64,000 bases of DNA from Paenibacillus alba (GTDB taxonomy: Bacteria > Bacillota > Bacilli > Paenibacillales > NBRC-103111), in assembly GCF_013204855.1 (NCBI RefSeq), contig NZ_JABMKZ010000040.1, positions 1 to 64,000 of the forward strand, in the 5' to 3' direction. The notes below the pieces were generated by a model, which searched no databases, was not told where the DNA came from, and worked only from the letters and a program-made list of their open reading frames with translations. Made by a program: the position numbers and the translations under genes. Shown one piece after another: positions 38,360 to 47,720 of this stretch (the first letter of the stretch is position 1; every line of letters begins with the position of its first letter).

Positions 38360-40246
38360 TTATGGGCTGTCTGGCCCTACATTCGAAGCCGCAAGCGGTG
38401 CACGGACAATAGGAGTAGAAGAACTAAAATATTCATCTGCCCCAATATCGTTTGTTAAACGCGTTTGGCCATCCATATCCTCTGTAACATAAGGATAGCT
38501 GCCAACAGCGGCATTAACGGCTGCGCTTCCAGCAGTTAACTTCTGCAAGCCGTTGATCGTTGTGAACGAAGGCGTTATGTTGAGAATTTCTGACGATGTT
38601 CTTGAACGATTATTTAATGTACTGCCAAAGCCAATATTCCCTTCGAACACAGTGTTCGATGTTTTTACTTCCTCATAAAGCGTCCCCGTACTATTGCGAA
38701 CAATGTTGTTGGCGATTCGACTATCGACGGGTGCTGAAGTATAGCTTCTGCCGACGATGATGCCAAATGTGCTGTTGACGATCGTGTTGTTCGCCACTTG
38801 CGCTCGGTATACTCGCCAATGCTTGCTTAGATCCCCACTGCCGTAGTTCGTGGAATTGGGTCCACCGTCCCAATCTCCCCCATCCAGATTAATAGCATCC
38901 GTGGTTAGACCTTCGAAGTAGTTATTATAAATGCGATGATCTGTGCCATAAATTCGGAAACCTCCAACTCCGGCTTTAGTTCCGTTGCCCAGAAAGAAAT
39001 TTCCATAGAACTTGTTGTTATTCCCGTGTCTTGCGGTTACCTGCCCTTGCGAATTCCGAATTGTGTTGTAACGGATCGTATTGTTGCTGCTTTTCACAGA
39101 AATAACTTCGGGGTCTCCATCGCAATTCTCGAATAAATTATTCTCGACTGTCGAGTACGCGTTTAATAACGATACTCCGGATAAGCCAAGACGAATACTC
39201 TCTTTCCCGTTATCAATCCTTGGCCCGCTGTCATAGAAATAGTTCCCGTCAATCATCGTATATTGTGACATATAGCTGCTTCCGTTTCCATCTACGGCGA
39301 TGATGGGTCCTGGGTCTGCTTTGGATCGGAATGCATTCCGGTCAATCCGGTTATAGTCGCTGTTGACACCTCTGATATTCACCCAAGTGTTCTTAACCCC
39401 GGTTTCATTCAGATTAAATTCATTACGTGTCAAACGGATGTGGTTGGATTCATCGATTTTCACAGCATAGTTGCTTGTGCTCGTTGTAGTTGTGAACTTC
39501 AAGCCCGAAATCGTCACATAAGACGACTGAGAAAGATTGAAATATGCTCCACCAGCTAGAATAGCTTGCCCGCGATTAGCGGCTTTAATTGTAATTTCAT
39601 TGCCATCCGTACCGTGAATCCCATTAAGATTGAAAGCGCCTGTTTGCGAATAAGTGCCGTTCTCCAAATAAATAACCCTGCCTGGAATGGCTTGGTTAAT
39701 TGCCGTCTGCAGTTGTCCGGGGGTGGAAACTGTTACTGAATCTTCAACGGGGGTTCCGCTTCCATTTCCGTAAATCTCTACCTCCGTATAGCTATTCCAA
39801 GCGTTCAACGAATTGCCGTGCCCGACAATGCGCACATACCTGACAGAGGTAGCATCAGGAAAATCAAATGTTTGCAGGCCTTCTACCAAGCTGCTTGTTA
39901 CATTCGCCTGAACGGTCGTAAAGGTCGTGTTGTCCGAAGAAGTCTGAATATCAAAAGATGAGGTGCGTGTCGAACCATTTAAGAAAGCAATTTTGATATA
40001 GGCTACCGTTGCGCTAGAGCCGAGATCGAATTTAATCCACTCCCCATTACCGCTGGCTGACCAGCGAGTTGATGCATCTCCATCTACCGTATTGGCCGGA
40101 ACATTCCCATCATTGGAACTCGCCGTTACATTGGACCCTGCAATTGTAAATTTGGTGTCTGCTGCTGCAGCTAATCCAGGAATCAAGCTCATAAATACGA
40201 ATGCGCATAACAGCAGCAGTGAAGCCTTTTTAAGTGACATCCTCAT
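38360..40246 (-). CDS. Secreted PL6 lyase with F5/8 type C domain
   Basis: The 628-residue protein has a signal peptide (to about residue 29), an F5/8 type C carbohydrate-binding module (about 30-160), and a PL6 beta-helix (about 170-600). It has no SLH domains. Lys385 and Arg406 are conserved. However, the first calcium ligand is Asp378 rather than Glu; Glu380 is kept. It is likely released, or held by its discoidin module, and degrades the polymer outside the cell. The start follows AAAGGACGG. It has its own promoter, overlapped by a near-perfect cre site, and a strong terminator, so it is probably monocistronic. Confidence 0.9.
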   Translation of the reverse strand: MRMSLKKASLLLLCAFVFMSLIPGLAAAADTKFTIAGSNVTASSNDGNVPANTVDGDASTRWSASGNGEWIKFDLGSSATVAYIKIAFLNGSTRTSSFDIQTSSDNTTFTTVQANVTSSLVEGLQTFDFPDATSVRYVRIVGHGNSLNAWNSYTEVEIYGNGSGTPVEDSVTVSTPGQLQTAINQAIPGRVIYLENGTYSQTGAFNLNGIHGTDGNEITIKAANRGQAILAGGAYFNLSQSSYVTISGLKFTTTTSTSNYAVKIDESNHIRLTRNEFNLNETGVKNTWVNIRGVNSDYNRIDRNAFRSKADPGPIIAVDGNGSSYMSQYTMIDGNYFYDSGPRIDNGKESIRLGLSGVSLLNAYSTVENNLFENCDGDPEVISVKSSNNTIRYNTIRNSQGQVTARHGNNNKFYGNFFLGNGTKAGVGGFRIYGTDHRIYNNYFEGLTTDAINLDGGDWDGGPNSTNYGSGDLSKHWRVYRAQVANNTIVNSTFGIIVGRSYTSAPVDSRIANNIVRNSTGTLYEEVKTSNTVFEGNIGFGSTLNNRSRTSSEILNITPSFTTINGLQKLTAGSAAVNAAVGSYPYVTEDMDGQTRLTNDIGADEYFSSSTPIVRAPLAASNVGPDSP

Positions 40247-40279
40247 ATAACTAACACCGTCCTTTTCATCTAATCTGAT

Positions 40280-40308
40280 TAATTACCGCGACATGAGAGT
40301 GCTTACAA
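40280..40308 (-). promoter_or_regulatory. PL6 promoter overlapped by a cre-like site
   Basis: TTGTAA, a 17-bp spacer and TAATTA form a plausible promoter on the minus strand. Overlapping the -35, TGTAAGCACTCTCA at 40294-40307 matches 13 of 14 cre positions; only the central G differs. CcpA binding would block this promoter. Confidence 0.55.
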
Positions 40309-40495
40309 TAATGTTGTCTTCCGAATTAATTATTTCTGAACACCACTTCCTTTCAGCATCTTCTACCTCAAGTTTATCTCGTGTCACATCATTATTGAAC
40401 CTCATTTGGCTTCATTTGTTGATAGGCAAAAGCAAGTATGATGCGTAAAATATAAACTCAATCGATCGTATTTTGCAAACATGGTATGTGAAATT

Positions 40496-40520
40496 AAAAA
40501 AAGAGCCCATTTCGGACTCT
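40496..40520. terminator. Intrinsic terminator after the AraC sensor gene
   Basis: AGAGTCC/GGGCTCT (one G-T pair) with a 5-base loop is followed on the minus strand by seven T residues. Confidence 0.75.
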
Positions 40521-40529
40521 GTAACAAAC

Positions 40530-42854
40530 TTAGATCTTCTGATACTTGCCAGGAGTCATCCCTTCAAATCTTTTGAATATGCGCAAAAACGTGCTCACAT
40601 CGGCATAGCCAACACGCCCGGCAATTTCGTTAACCGTTAGTTTTTGCTCGGAAAGAAGTGCTTTTGCCGCTGTCAGTCGCGTTTGATTGATGAGATCAAG
40701 CAGTGTTTCTCCAGTATGTTCTTTGAATATTTTGGACACGTAGGATGGCGTTAACGAAAAGGATTCCCCGATCATCGAAATATTCAAATTCACATCTCGA
40801 AAATGCATCTCAATATAGTCCCGGATATCATTAACCAAATACGCATGATGATTTTTCTTTTCCGTTTGAATCCATTCACATACCTGCATGAGCACCCGGT
40901 TCATATGCGTCATCATTTCCTGAATCGTTTCACAGTTCAACAAACATTCTACGTCTTTGACATGAGCCTCAAAATTACGCCTGCTGATCGTGCTCACCTC
41001 ATCCAGCGCTTTGAGCATGGTACTTGCCAGATTAAACAAAAGGCATTTGGCAAGCGCAACCGAAACAGGATGAACCTTGAAATTCGCCTCATAAATCTCT
41101 CCTAACAACATCTGCGATTTGGGCAAGTTGCCCGTCTTCACATAGTAAATAAGCTGTTGTTCAACGCTTAAAGGATAATAATAATTCCGCTGAGATTGAG
41201 CAGACTCCATACTTTTTTCCTTGTACTGGATCAGTTGTCCACTCCCAAGTACGATTCGATACTCGAGCGCTTCCAATGCCTCATGATACGATTGTGATAT
41301 TCCATATACGTCACTATGAACTCCGCTCACCGCAATCGTCATTTCGGCATGAATATGTTCCTTCATGAAGGCTTGCGTTTGAGAAGCTATTCGATTTAAT
41401 TCCTTAACTTCATCTTCTTCACTTAAAGTTGGTTTCAAATTAATGATACAAGCTATCAATTCGTTCACTTCTGTTGAATAAACCGTCGCGTTCTTTCCGG
41501 CCAACTCTTCAATCACATTGCTTAGAATAAAGTGGAGCATCTGCGTCTTTTGCCCGAAAGAGTCCCCCCCTTCATCTGCTTGCAGCTTGCCATAAGCATC
41601 CACACTGAAAAGCAGCACCGCAAACCGATCGGAATGGAATTGAACGTTGTGGGCGATGAAAGATTCCTGAAGCGGAAATTTCCTCTCTAGTTGTCCTTTC
41701 AATAAACGTGTCAGGAAATGTGCTCTAATCGTATTATTATGCAGCTTTAATCGGTCGCTGATGGCATCTTTCTCCACAAATGTATGATGAAGCGCGTTCT
41801 GTAGAAATGAGTATTCATTTGATTTCCCATCAAAACGGAACCCTGATCTTTGCGTCATGTTCTGCAGCAGCACCTGTATCGGCATATAATTTTTTCGCAG
41901 GAAAATAATCGTGACAATGATGCCAATCAACAAACCCAAAGCAATGCTCAATCTTGTTATATCTTTCAAATATTCCATCTTTTCATTGAAAATGTTTGCC
42001 GGCAAAACCGATACGTATTTCCAACCCGTTAGCTCAGATGTCAAGTAAGACAATGCCGCTTTGTCTTGATTCATCTCTACATAAACCAAACCTTTTTTCC
42101 CAAGCAAACGCTCATAAGGCAGCTGATCTTGAAGCTTTTCTTTATCTTTGGACGATGCAATGAAATGATTATCTTTATCCAGAATCAAAACTCTCGAATC
42201 ATTGTATTGCGGAAGGCTTTCCAACAGCTTATTCACGTTAATTAGGAAAATGAGAATGGGATGGGGCTGTATCGGATTATTAAAGATGAGCGAACGGGCA
42301 AACATTACCGTAGACGTGGGCTTTCCTTCGTTCCAATACAGCATGGGGGAATACTTATTGACATATTTACCAGCAAATAACTGCGTCCATTCCTCAAAGC
42401 TAGTCTCATCGCGCTGCCTCATGATGGCATACAGACCACGGGAATCGATGTGGTTAAACGTAGATATAACGGTATCACTATTCCCGTACATCACGTAAAT
42501 TTGCTCAATATAATCATTTGCATTCTGATAGGTTCGTAAATTTTCTGCGATATTGAACAGTTGAAAATATTGATCATCGGATAATGGCTTTTCTACATTC
42601 GTGAAAGAGACTATATTTTTGTTTAAAGCAACTTCCACACTTAATTGTTCCAAGCCTTTTAACTTACTGTCAATAGATAATTCGATTTGCGTGAGAAGCA
42701 GCTCATTTGCCCGATTAATTTCTTTCTCCACCAGACTATGCGTGGCAGAGTAAAGAATTAAACTGATGACAATAGGAACCAACAAGACAGATAAGTAAGA
42801 GAATATCCATGTTACAATTACACTCCTATTATATTTTCGGAGCTGCAGCCGCAT
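40530..42854 (-). CDS. AraC-family regulator with membrane-bound sensor domain
   Basis: The 774-residue protein has an N-terminal helix (IVTWIFSYLSVLLVPIVISLILY), an extracellular sensor of about 260 residues, a second helix near 300 (LSIALGLLIGIIVTIIFL), a cytoplasmic linker, and a C-terminal AraC double helix-turn-helix (about residues 675-774). It has the same architecture as the regulator at 21585 but is only distantly similar. The ATG follows AGGAGG. It sits between YesN and the secreted PL6 gene and has its own promoter with a perfect cre site. It is the likely activator of the adjacent PL6 and/or importer 2. Confidence 0.87.
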   Translation of the reverse strand: MRLQLRKYNRSVIVTWIFSYLSVLLVPIVISLILYSATHSLVEKEINRANELLLTQIELSIDSKLKGLEQLSVEVALNKNIVSFTNVEKPLSDDQYFQLFNIAENLRTYQNANDYIEQIYVMYGNSDTVISTFNHIDSRGLYAIMRQRDETSFEEWTQLFAGKYVNKYSPMLYWNEGKPTSTVMFARSLIFNNPIQPHPILIFLINVNKLLESLPQYNDSRVLILDKDNHFIASSKDKEKLQDQLPYERLLGKKGLVYVEMNQDKAALSYLTSELTGWKYVSVLPANIFNEKMEYLKDITRLSIALGLLIGIIVTIIFLRKNYMPIQVLLQNMTQRSGFRFDGKSNEYSFLQNALHHTFVEKDAISDRLKLHNNTIRAHFLTRLLKGQLERKFPLQESFIAHNVQFHSDRFAVLLFSVDAYGKLQADEGGDSFGQKTQMLHFILSNVIEELAGKNATVYSTEVNELIACIINLKPTLSEEDEVKELNRIASQTQAFMKEHIHAEMTIAVSGVHSDVYGISQSYHEALEALEYRIVLGSGQLIQYKEKSMESAQSQRNYYYPLSVEQQLIYYVKTGNLPKSQMLLGEIYEANFKVHPVSVALAKCLLFNLASTMLKALDEVSTISRRNFEAHVKDVECLLNCETIQEMMTHMNRVLMQVCEWIQTEKKNHHAYLVNDIRDYIEMHFRDVNLNISMIGESFSLTPSYVSKIFKEHTGETLLDLINQTRLTAAKALLSEQKLTVNEIAGRVGYADVSTFLRIFKRFEGMTPGKYQKI

Positions 42855-42886
42855 ACGAATGACCTCCTAACCATATTTCTGTACCT

Positions 42887-42916
42887 ATTATACATGGCTA
42901 ATGAGAGCGATTACAA
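42887..42916 (-). promoter_or_regulatory. Promoter of the AraC sensor gene with a perfect cre site
   Basis: TTGTAA, an 18-bp spacer and TATAAT lie on the minus strand, 33 bases before the ATG. TGTAATCGCTCTCA (42902-42915) overlaps the -35 and matches all 14 cre consensus positions. CcpA would repress the regulator gene when preferred sugars are present. Confidence 0.65.
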
Positions 42917-42925
42917 ACGAAGTCC

Positions 42926-43960
42926 TCAAGTTTTTTGGCGATATTCGGTTGGCGTAGCCCCCTTGTGTCGTTTGAACATTTTGGAAAAATGGACGTAATC
43001 CGGAAATCCTACGGAAGCGCTAATTTCATAAACTTTTTTGGCCGATCCAGATAGTTGTTCGGCGGCTTTATCCATACGCAGGCGGATCAGATATTGGCTG
43101 AATGGAACGCCAAGCTCCGATTTAAACATATGACTGAAATTCGCAGGCTTCACCTGAAGGTCATAAGCCAGCTTGGTTAAGGTGAGTTCAGAGTCCCCGT
43201 AATGCTTTTCCAAATAGGCAATAGCAGCTTGGATCACTTTCCCGTATCCCCAGTTCCTTATTCCTCGGATCGCTCCCATTGCGGCATACATCTGGGTGCT
43301 GAATGCCTCGAAATGTTGGGCATTCTTCTCTCCACCTCGCGGAACAGGCAGTTCTTGCCCAGCAGATGAGCGAAATTCGTCCTCCAGCAAGGCAAGATAC
43401 CCCGTAAGTTTCCGCTCCATATCATTGGCCGATGACCTGTCCGCGATTAATTCATGCTTCAGCGTGTTCAGCTCTTCCTCAATCTCCGCTTCACGCAGAT
43501 GCCATAAACTGCTCGCCAGCCGTTTGGCACTTAACTTGAACGACCACAACTGCTCCTTGTTGTCATGCACGATGCGCGATTTCTCCCGCTGAATCTTCTC
43601 TTTTAACGCATGCAAGGTGGGCAGCAGGTTGTCTTCATTGATAGGCTTCAATAAATAATCCGCTGCACCGGCACGCATCGCTTGCTGTGCGTACTCAAAT
43701 TCTCCATAACCGGAAACGACGATGACGGAAGAGGAGATCCCTTCCTGCCGGAGAGCGGCCATGAAGCTCAGGCCATCCATCACAGGCATGCGAATATCCG
43801 TAATAATGATGTCCGGCATATACGTTCTTGCGAGTATGATGGCCTGCTGGCCATCTTCGGCCTCCCCTACGATCTGGAATCCATCTGCTTCAGCTTCCAT
43901 AAGTGCTATGAGTCCCATTCTGACTATAGGCTCATCTTCGACAACGACAACGGTCATCAT
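42926..43960 (-). CDS. Response regulator, YesN type (REC plus AraC HTH)
   Basis: The 344-residue protein has an N-terminal receiver domain with acidic pocket VEDEP and phospho-acceptor Asp55 (TDIRMPVMDG). A helical linker with coiled-coil character and a C-terminal AraC double helix-turn-helix (about residues 240-340) follow. It overlaps the kinase gene by four bases (ATGA), so the pair is translationally coupled. With YesM it would sense an extracellular sugar and activate the importer 3 operon of which it is part. Confidence 0.93.
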   Translation of the reverse strand: MMTVVVVEDEPIVRMGLIALMEAEADGFQIVGEAEDGQQAIILARTYMPDIIITDIRMPVMDGLSFMAALRQEGISSSVIVVSGYGEFEYAQQAMRAGAADYLLKPINEDNLLPTLHALKEKIQREKSRIVHDNKEQLWSFKLSAKRLASSLWHLREAEIEEELNTLKHELIADRSSANDMERKLTGYLALLEDEFRSSAGQELPVPRGGEKNAQHFEAFSTQMYAAMGAIRGIRNWGYGKVIQAAIAYLEKHYGDSELTLTKLAYDLQVKPANFSHMFKSELGVPFSQYLIRLRMDKAAEQLSGSAKKVYEISASVGFPDYVHFSKMFKRHKGATPTEYRQKT

Positions 43961-45744
43961 ACAGATTGCTCCTTCCGATAAGGCATTCTAATCTCTACAA
44001 TGGTGCCAAAGCTTTCTGACATCACAATGGCAAGGCCATAAGGTTCGCCAAACTCGAGTCTCAGTCTGCTGTGGACGTTCCACATGCCGATCCCCCCGAA
44101 TGGGCTGCTTGCTTGCAGCATTTGTTCTTCAGACATGCAGGCGAAAGCATGGTTGTAGGTATCAACGAGGTCAGGCTCCATTCCCCTGCCTTTGTCAATA
44201 ATTTGAAGCCGCACGCCCGAATCATCATAACTTGCTCGAAGACCAATATATTCTGGCTTCATCGAATAATCCTCATAACCATGAATAAAAGCATTCTCAA
44301 CAATAGGCTGTACAGTAAGACGCAGCGTATGAATATCCTTCAAACGCTCAGCATCCAGATCCACATCTACTTCCAAACTCTGATAACGTTCTTGCTGAAT
44401 ATGAATGTAATTAAACATATGTTGGATTTCATCAGCAAGCGAAACCGTGTCCTCGGGATTGTCGATGCTATAGCGGAACATATCGGACAATCTGACCGTC
44501 ATCTGGCTAATCGGTTTGACTTTGGCAATGATGGCATAAGCGTTGATAACCCCTAGCGTGTTGTAAAGAAAATGCGGGTTGATTCTCGCTTGCAGCATTT
44601 GCAGCTTTGATTCTCTTTGATGAATAGCCATTTCTTTTTCCTTCAGATGGGAAATATGTATCATTTCAATCAATCGATTCAGATCTTCCAGCATGAGATT
44701 AAAGCCTCGGTTCAAACTTCCGATTTCATCCTTGCGCAGCGGAGCCCGTATGCTTAAATCGCCCATCTCGACTTTTTTCATTAAATTCATTAAATGAGAA
44801 AGCGCACGAGTAATGGAAAGCGAGAAGCTGAGAATGGTCACAAACGCCAATACGATCAGCAGCACAACGAAACCTAGCGTCAAATTTCGAAAATAAATCA
44901 GGTCCTCCATCAACTCACGCAGCGGAACCTCTGACACAATCGTTAGCCCGGTTGCCGCAGATCGGTTATACACGACAATCGTCTTGTCTGCTCCCGCTCC
45001 GTTCGTAAAGTAAGGAGAATGGGCGGATGCAATGCGACTTTGGTACAATCCCGGCAGCGGCTGCTTCCACATTTTCGAATCGGGGTGGTACAAATAGCGG
45101 CCATCTGTGTTCACAATGGAGATGATTCCCGTTTTCCCAAGCTCAGCTTGGTTAATAATGTTCGTCGTTCGATTCAAGGATAAATCAATGATCAAATAAC
45201 CTGCTGTTACATACGTTTCATTATCTATGATTCTTCGAAAGACCGTAATGACCTCCGTACCGTCTCCGGTCTTGCTAATGCCCAAAATACGAAAGTTTTC
45301 TTCGTAGTTCTCAGCGAATTCTTTGCGATACACGTCCACCCGATCTGAAAAAGCGATATTGCTATAATAAGGACCTTTCAGAGAAATGATGGAAAGTCCA
45401 TAAATGTCATCTCGATTATATACCGTGTTAGGAATGAGGTCTGATCGGATATGAGAGCTTAAATCGTAATAATCGTATTGATTGTTAGGGTCAATTTTGA
45501 CAAACTGCTGTACGAGAGAATTAGCGAGAAGAGGAAGCGTTGCTTTCTTAATGTCCGAAAAGTACACATCGAGGTTATAGTTCATTTGCCGCATCAGTTG
45601 TTGACTATTGTTAATCGCGTTATCCTCAATCGTTTCCATGGAACGATCATACCAGAACTTGCCGAGGACTAGAAATGGCACACAGAAGAAGCCGAAGAAA
45701 AGCAGAACGAGCTTTACCTTTATCGTCAACGTTTTGATCCGCAT
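43957..45744 (-). CDS. Sensor histidine kinase, YesM type
   Basis: The roughly 595-residue kinase has two membrane helices (near residues 12-32 and 285-305) around an extracellular Cache-like sensor. A HAMP domain, a His_kinase domain with phospho-accepting His391 (INPHFLYNTL) and a HATPase domain with GIGMWNVHSRL follow. The second ATG (45744) fits AAGGGG better than the first (45750). It follows the two permeases of importer 3 and overlaps the YesN gene. YesM/YesN pairs next to sugar importers usually respond to the imported saccharide. Confidence 0.93.
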   Translation of the reverse strand: MRIKTLTIKVKLVLLFFGFFCVPFLVLGKFWYDRSMETIEDNAINNSQQLMRQMNYNLDVYFSDIKKATLPLLANSLVQQFVKIDPNNQYDYYDLSSHIRSDLIPNTVYNRDDIYGLSIISLKGPYYSNIAFSDRVDVYRKEFAENYEENFRILGISKTGDGTEVITVFRRIIDNETYVTAGYLIIDLSLNRTTNIINQAELGKTGIISIVNTDGRYLYHPDSKMWKQPLPGLYQSRIASAHSPYFTNGAGADKTIVVYNRSAATGLTIVSEVPLRELMEDLIYFRNLTLGFVVLLIVLAFVTILSFSLSITRALSHLMNLMKKVEMGDLSIRAPLRKDEIGSLNRGFNLMLEDLNRLIEMIHISHLKEKEMAIHQRESKLQMLQARINPHFLYNTLGVINAYAIIAKVKPISQMTVRLSDMFRYSIDNPEDTVSLADEIQHMFNYIHIQQERYQSLEVDVDLDAERLKDIHTLRLTVQPIVENAFIHGYEDYSMKPEYIGLRASYDDSGVRLQIIDKGRGMEPDLVDTYNHAFACMSEEQMLQASSPFGGIGMWNVHSRLRLEFGEPYGLAIVMSESFGTIVEIRMPYRKEQSV

Positions 45745-45829
45745 GCGCATTCCCCTTTTTCTTCTGTCTGTGCCTCTGTGATGTTTACTTGTAAGCTTAG
45801 CTTATTTATCGCAATCAGGATACCCCAAC

Positions 45830-46699
45830 TTATTCTTTGACTGAGCCCAGCATAGCGCCTTTAACGAAATGCTTTTGAAGAAGCGGATATACGATTAGAA
45901 TCGGCAATGTAGCTACCAATACGATTCCTGCTTTCATCATTTCCGGCGTAAACTGCGTACTGAGCTGAAAATCGCTCATTCCGGTATTCGCTCCGTTGTC
46001 TACGATGAGGTTGCGCAGAAGAACCTGGAGCGGATACAGCTCTCGCGAACGAATATAAATGGTTGCTGAGAAATAGGAATTCCACTGGCTAACCGTATGG
46101 AATAAGGTGATTGTAGCCAGCACGGGCATGGATAGCGGCAAGACGATGCGCGTGTAAATGCGCTGCTCCCCACAACCATCAATCTTCGCAGCTTCAAATA
46201 ATTCCCCAGGAACACCTTGGAAAAAAGTTCGAATGATGAGAACATAGAAGGCGCTCATCGCACCTGGAATAATAAGCGACCATAGCGAATTCATCATGCC
46301 GAGCTGCTTCACTAATAAATAACTTGGAATTAAGGGTACGGGAAAAACGAACGTAATGACAATAAGTTTCAAAATAATTTTCCGTCCCGGCATCATTGGC
46401 CTTGTAAGCGTGTAGGCCAGAAGAGAGCAAAGCAGCAGCGTCACGAGCGTTCCGATAACCGTAATATAAATACTTACGCCCATAGCCCGCCAAATCTCAT
46501 CTAAGGCAAAAATAGATCCGTATACATCGAGCTGCATGCCTTTGGGCCACAGCCCCACTAATTTGGCATTCGCGTATTCGGGAAGGCTTAACGATACGGC
46601 CAATAAATGAATAAGCGGCGCAATCATACTTAGACTGGTTACAATCAATACAGCCACGTTCACAACAGAAAACCATTGAAAGGAACGAGCGCTTCTCAG
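45830..46699 (-). CDS. Carbohydrate ABC permease, YtcP/LplC type (importer 3), probable CTG start
   Basis: The permease ends in FVKGAMLGSVKE and carries the SQWNSYFSATIYIRSRELYPLQ coupling region. The first GTG in frame (46663) has no ribosome site and would remove the N-terminal segment that relatives have. Upstream in the same frame, a CTG at 46697-46699 lies exactly six bases after AGGAGGGG and adds LRSARSFQWFSV, which resembles the N termini of related permeases. There is no in-frame ATG, GTG or TTG in between. I therefore place the start at CTG (289 residues), 21 bases after the previous gene. Confidence 0.85.
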   Translation of the reverse strand: MRSARSFQWFSVVNVAVLIVTSLSMIAPLIHLLAVSLSLPEYANAKLVGLWPKGMQLDVYGSIFALDEIWRAMGVSIYITVIGTLVTLLLCSLLAYTLTRPMMPGRKIILKLIVITFVFPVPLIPSYLLVKQLGMMNSLWSLIIPGAMSAFYVLIIRTFFQGVPGELFEAAKIDGCGEQRIYTRIVLPLSMPVLATITLFHTVSQWNSYFSATIYIRSRELYPLQVLLRNLIVDNGANTGMSDFQLSTQFTPEMMKAGIVLVATLPILIVYPLLQKHFVKGAMLGSVKE

Positions 46700-46720
46700 A
46701 TCAATCCCCTCCTGTTTAGT

Positions 46721-47620
46721 CTAATATACACTTTCACCTGTCGTTTTCTTGCTCAAGGTATTCACCAAGGTTAACAAAATTAATCCGATAACGGATTTAA
46801 ATACACCAATTGCCGTGGAATAGCTATATTGGCTGTCCAATAGGCCAACTCTATAAATATACGTATCAAAGACTTCCCCGACATCCCGCACAAGCGGGTT
46901 TAGGAACATCAGCATTTGTTCAATGTTTGCATCCAGCAAATTTCCCACTCTAAGCAGCAGCAGAACAATAATAGCCGGCATAAGCGATGGCAGCGTAATC
47001 GACCATATTTGCCGAATCCGACTGGCGCCGTCTACAGTAGCCGCTTCATATAAGCTCGGGTTGATTCCGGCTAGCGCCGCCAAATAGATGATGGTTCCCC
47101 ATCCGATTTCCTTCCAAATGCTAATGGAGATAATCGTTCCAAGAAACGATGCCGAATTGCTTAGAAAATCGAAGGGCCCGATACCAATGTGATGAAGCAT
47201 TTGATTCATCCAGCCTTTAGCCTCAAGGAGGTTGGAAAAGATTCCACCGACGATGACCCAAGAGAGAAAATGAGGCAAATACAACATCGTCTGAAGCGGA
47301 CGTTTCAACCACATCGCCCGCAGTTCATTCAACAACAGGGCTAAAAGCAGTGGTGCCGGGAAACCAAAAAAGATGGAATAAAGGCCCAGTTTCAAGGAGT
47401 TGCGCATAATAATCCAGAAATCATCGTAACGAAACAACGTAAGAAAATGATCCAGCCCCACCCACTTGCTGTGGAATAGCCCTTGGAATAAATTATAGTT
47501 CTGGAAGGCAATCACGTTGCCAGCAAGAGGGATATATTTGAAAATGAAAAAGTAGGCTAAGCCGGGGATTGCCATAAGAATGAGCACCCAGGATTCTTTG
47601 AATCGGACATGTGCAAACAG
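46721..47620 (-). CDS. Carbohydrate ABC permease, LplB type (importer 3), probable CTG start
   Basis: The LplB-like permease has GLAYFFIFKYIPLAGNVIAFQNY and the EIGWGTIIYLAALAGINPSLYEAATVDGA motif. The GTG at 47587 falls at the start of the first helix and lacks a ribosome site. A CTG at 47618-47620, 11 codons upstream, is preceded by AAAGGGGGAG with six bases of spacing and supplies the basic N-terminal segment normal in this family. An in-frame stop lies a few codons further up. The CTG start (299 residues) is thus favoured. A large stem-loop separates it from the binding-protein gene. Confidence 0.85.
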   Translation of the reverse strand: MFAHVRFKESWVLILMAIPGLAYFFIFKYIPLAGNVIAFQNYNLFQGLFHSKWVGLDHFLTLFRYDDFWIIMRNSLKLGLYSIFFGFPAPLLLALLLNELRAMWLKRPLQTMLYLPHFLSWVIVGGIFSNLLEAKGWMNQMLHHIGIGPFDFLSNSASFLGTIISISIWKEIGWGTIIYLAALAGINPSLYEAATVDGASRIRQIWSITLPSLMPAIIVLLLLRVGNLLDANIEQMLMFLNPLVRDVGEVFDTYIYRVGLLDSQYSYSTAIGVFKSVIGLILLTLVNTLSKKTTGESVY

Positions 47621-47648
47621 GGCGTTCTCCCCCTTTATTCAAATTTGT

Positions 47649-47703
47649 GCGGATCGAGCACGCAAGTTCGGTCAGTTCGAAGTCAGACCTGCACTCGATC
47701 CGC
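47649..47703 (-). other. Intergenic mRNA stem-loop between binding protein and permease
   Basis: A perfect 10-bp stem (GCGGATCGAG/CTCGATCCGC) encloses a 35-base loop and has no T-run. Such a structure after a binding-protein gene commonly protects its mRNA so that it is made in excess of the permeases. Confidence 0.55.
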
Positions 47704-47720
47704 GCTTAAGATGGGTGCAT

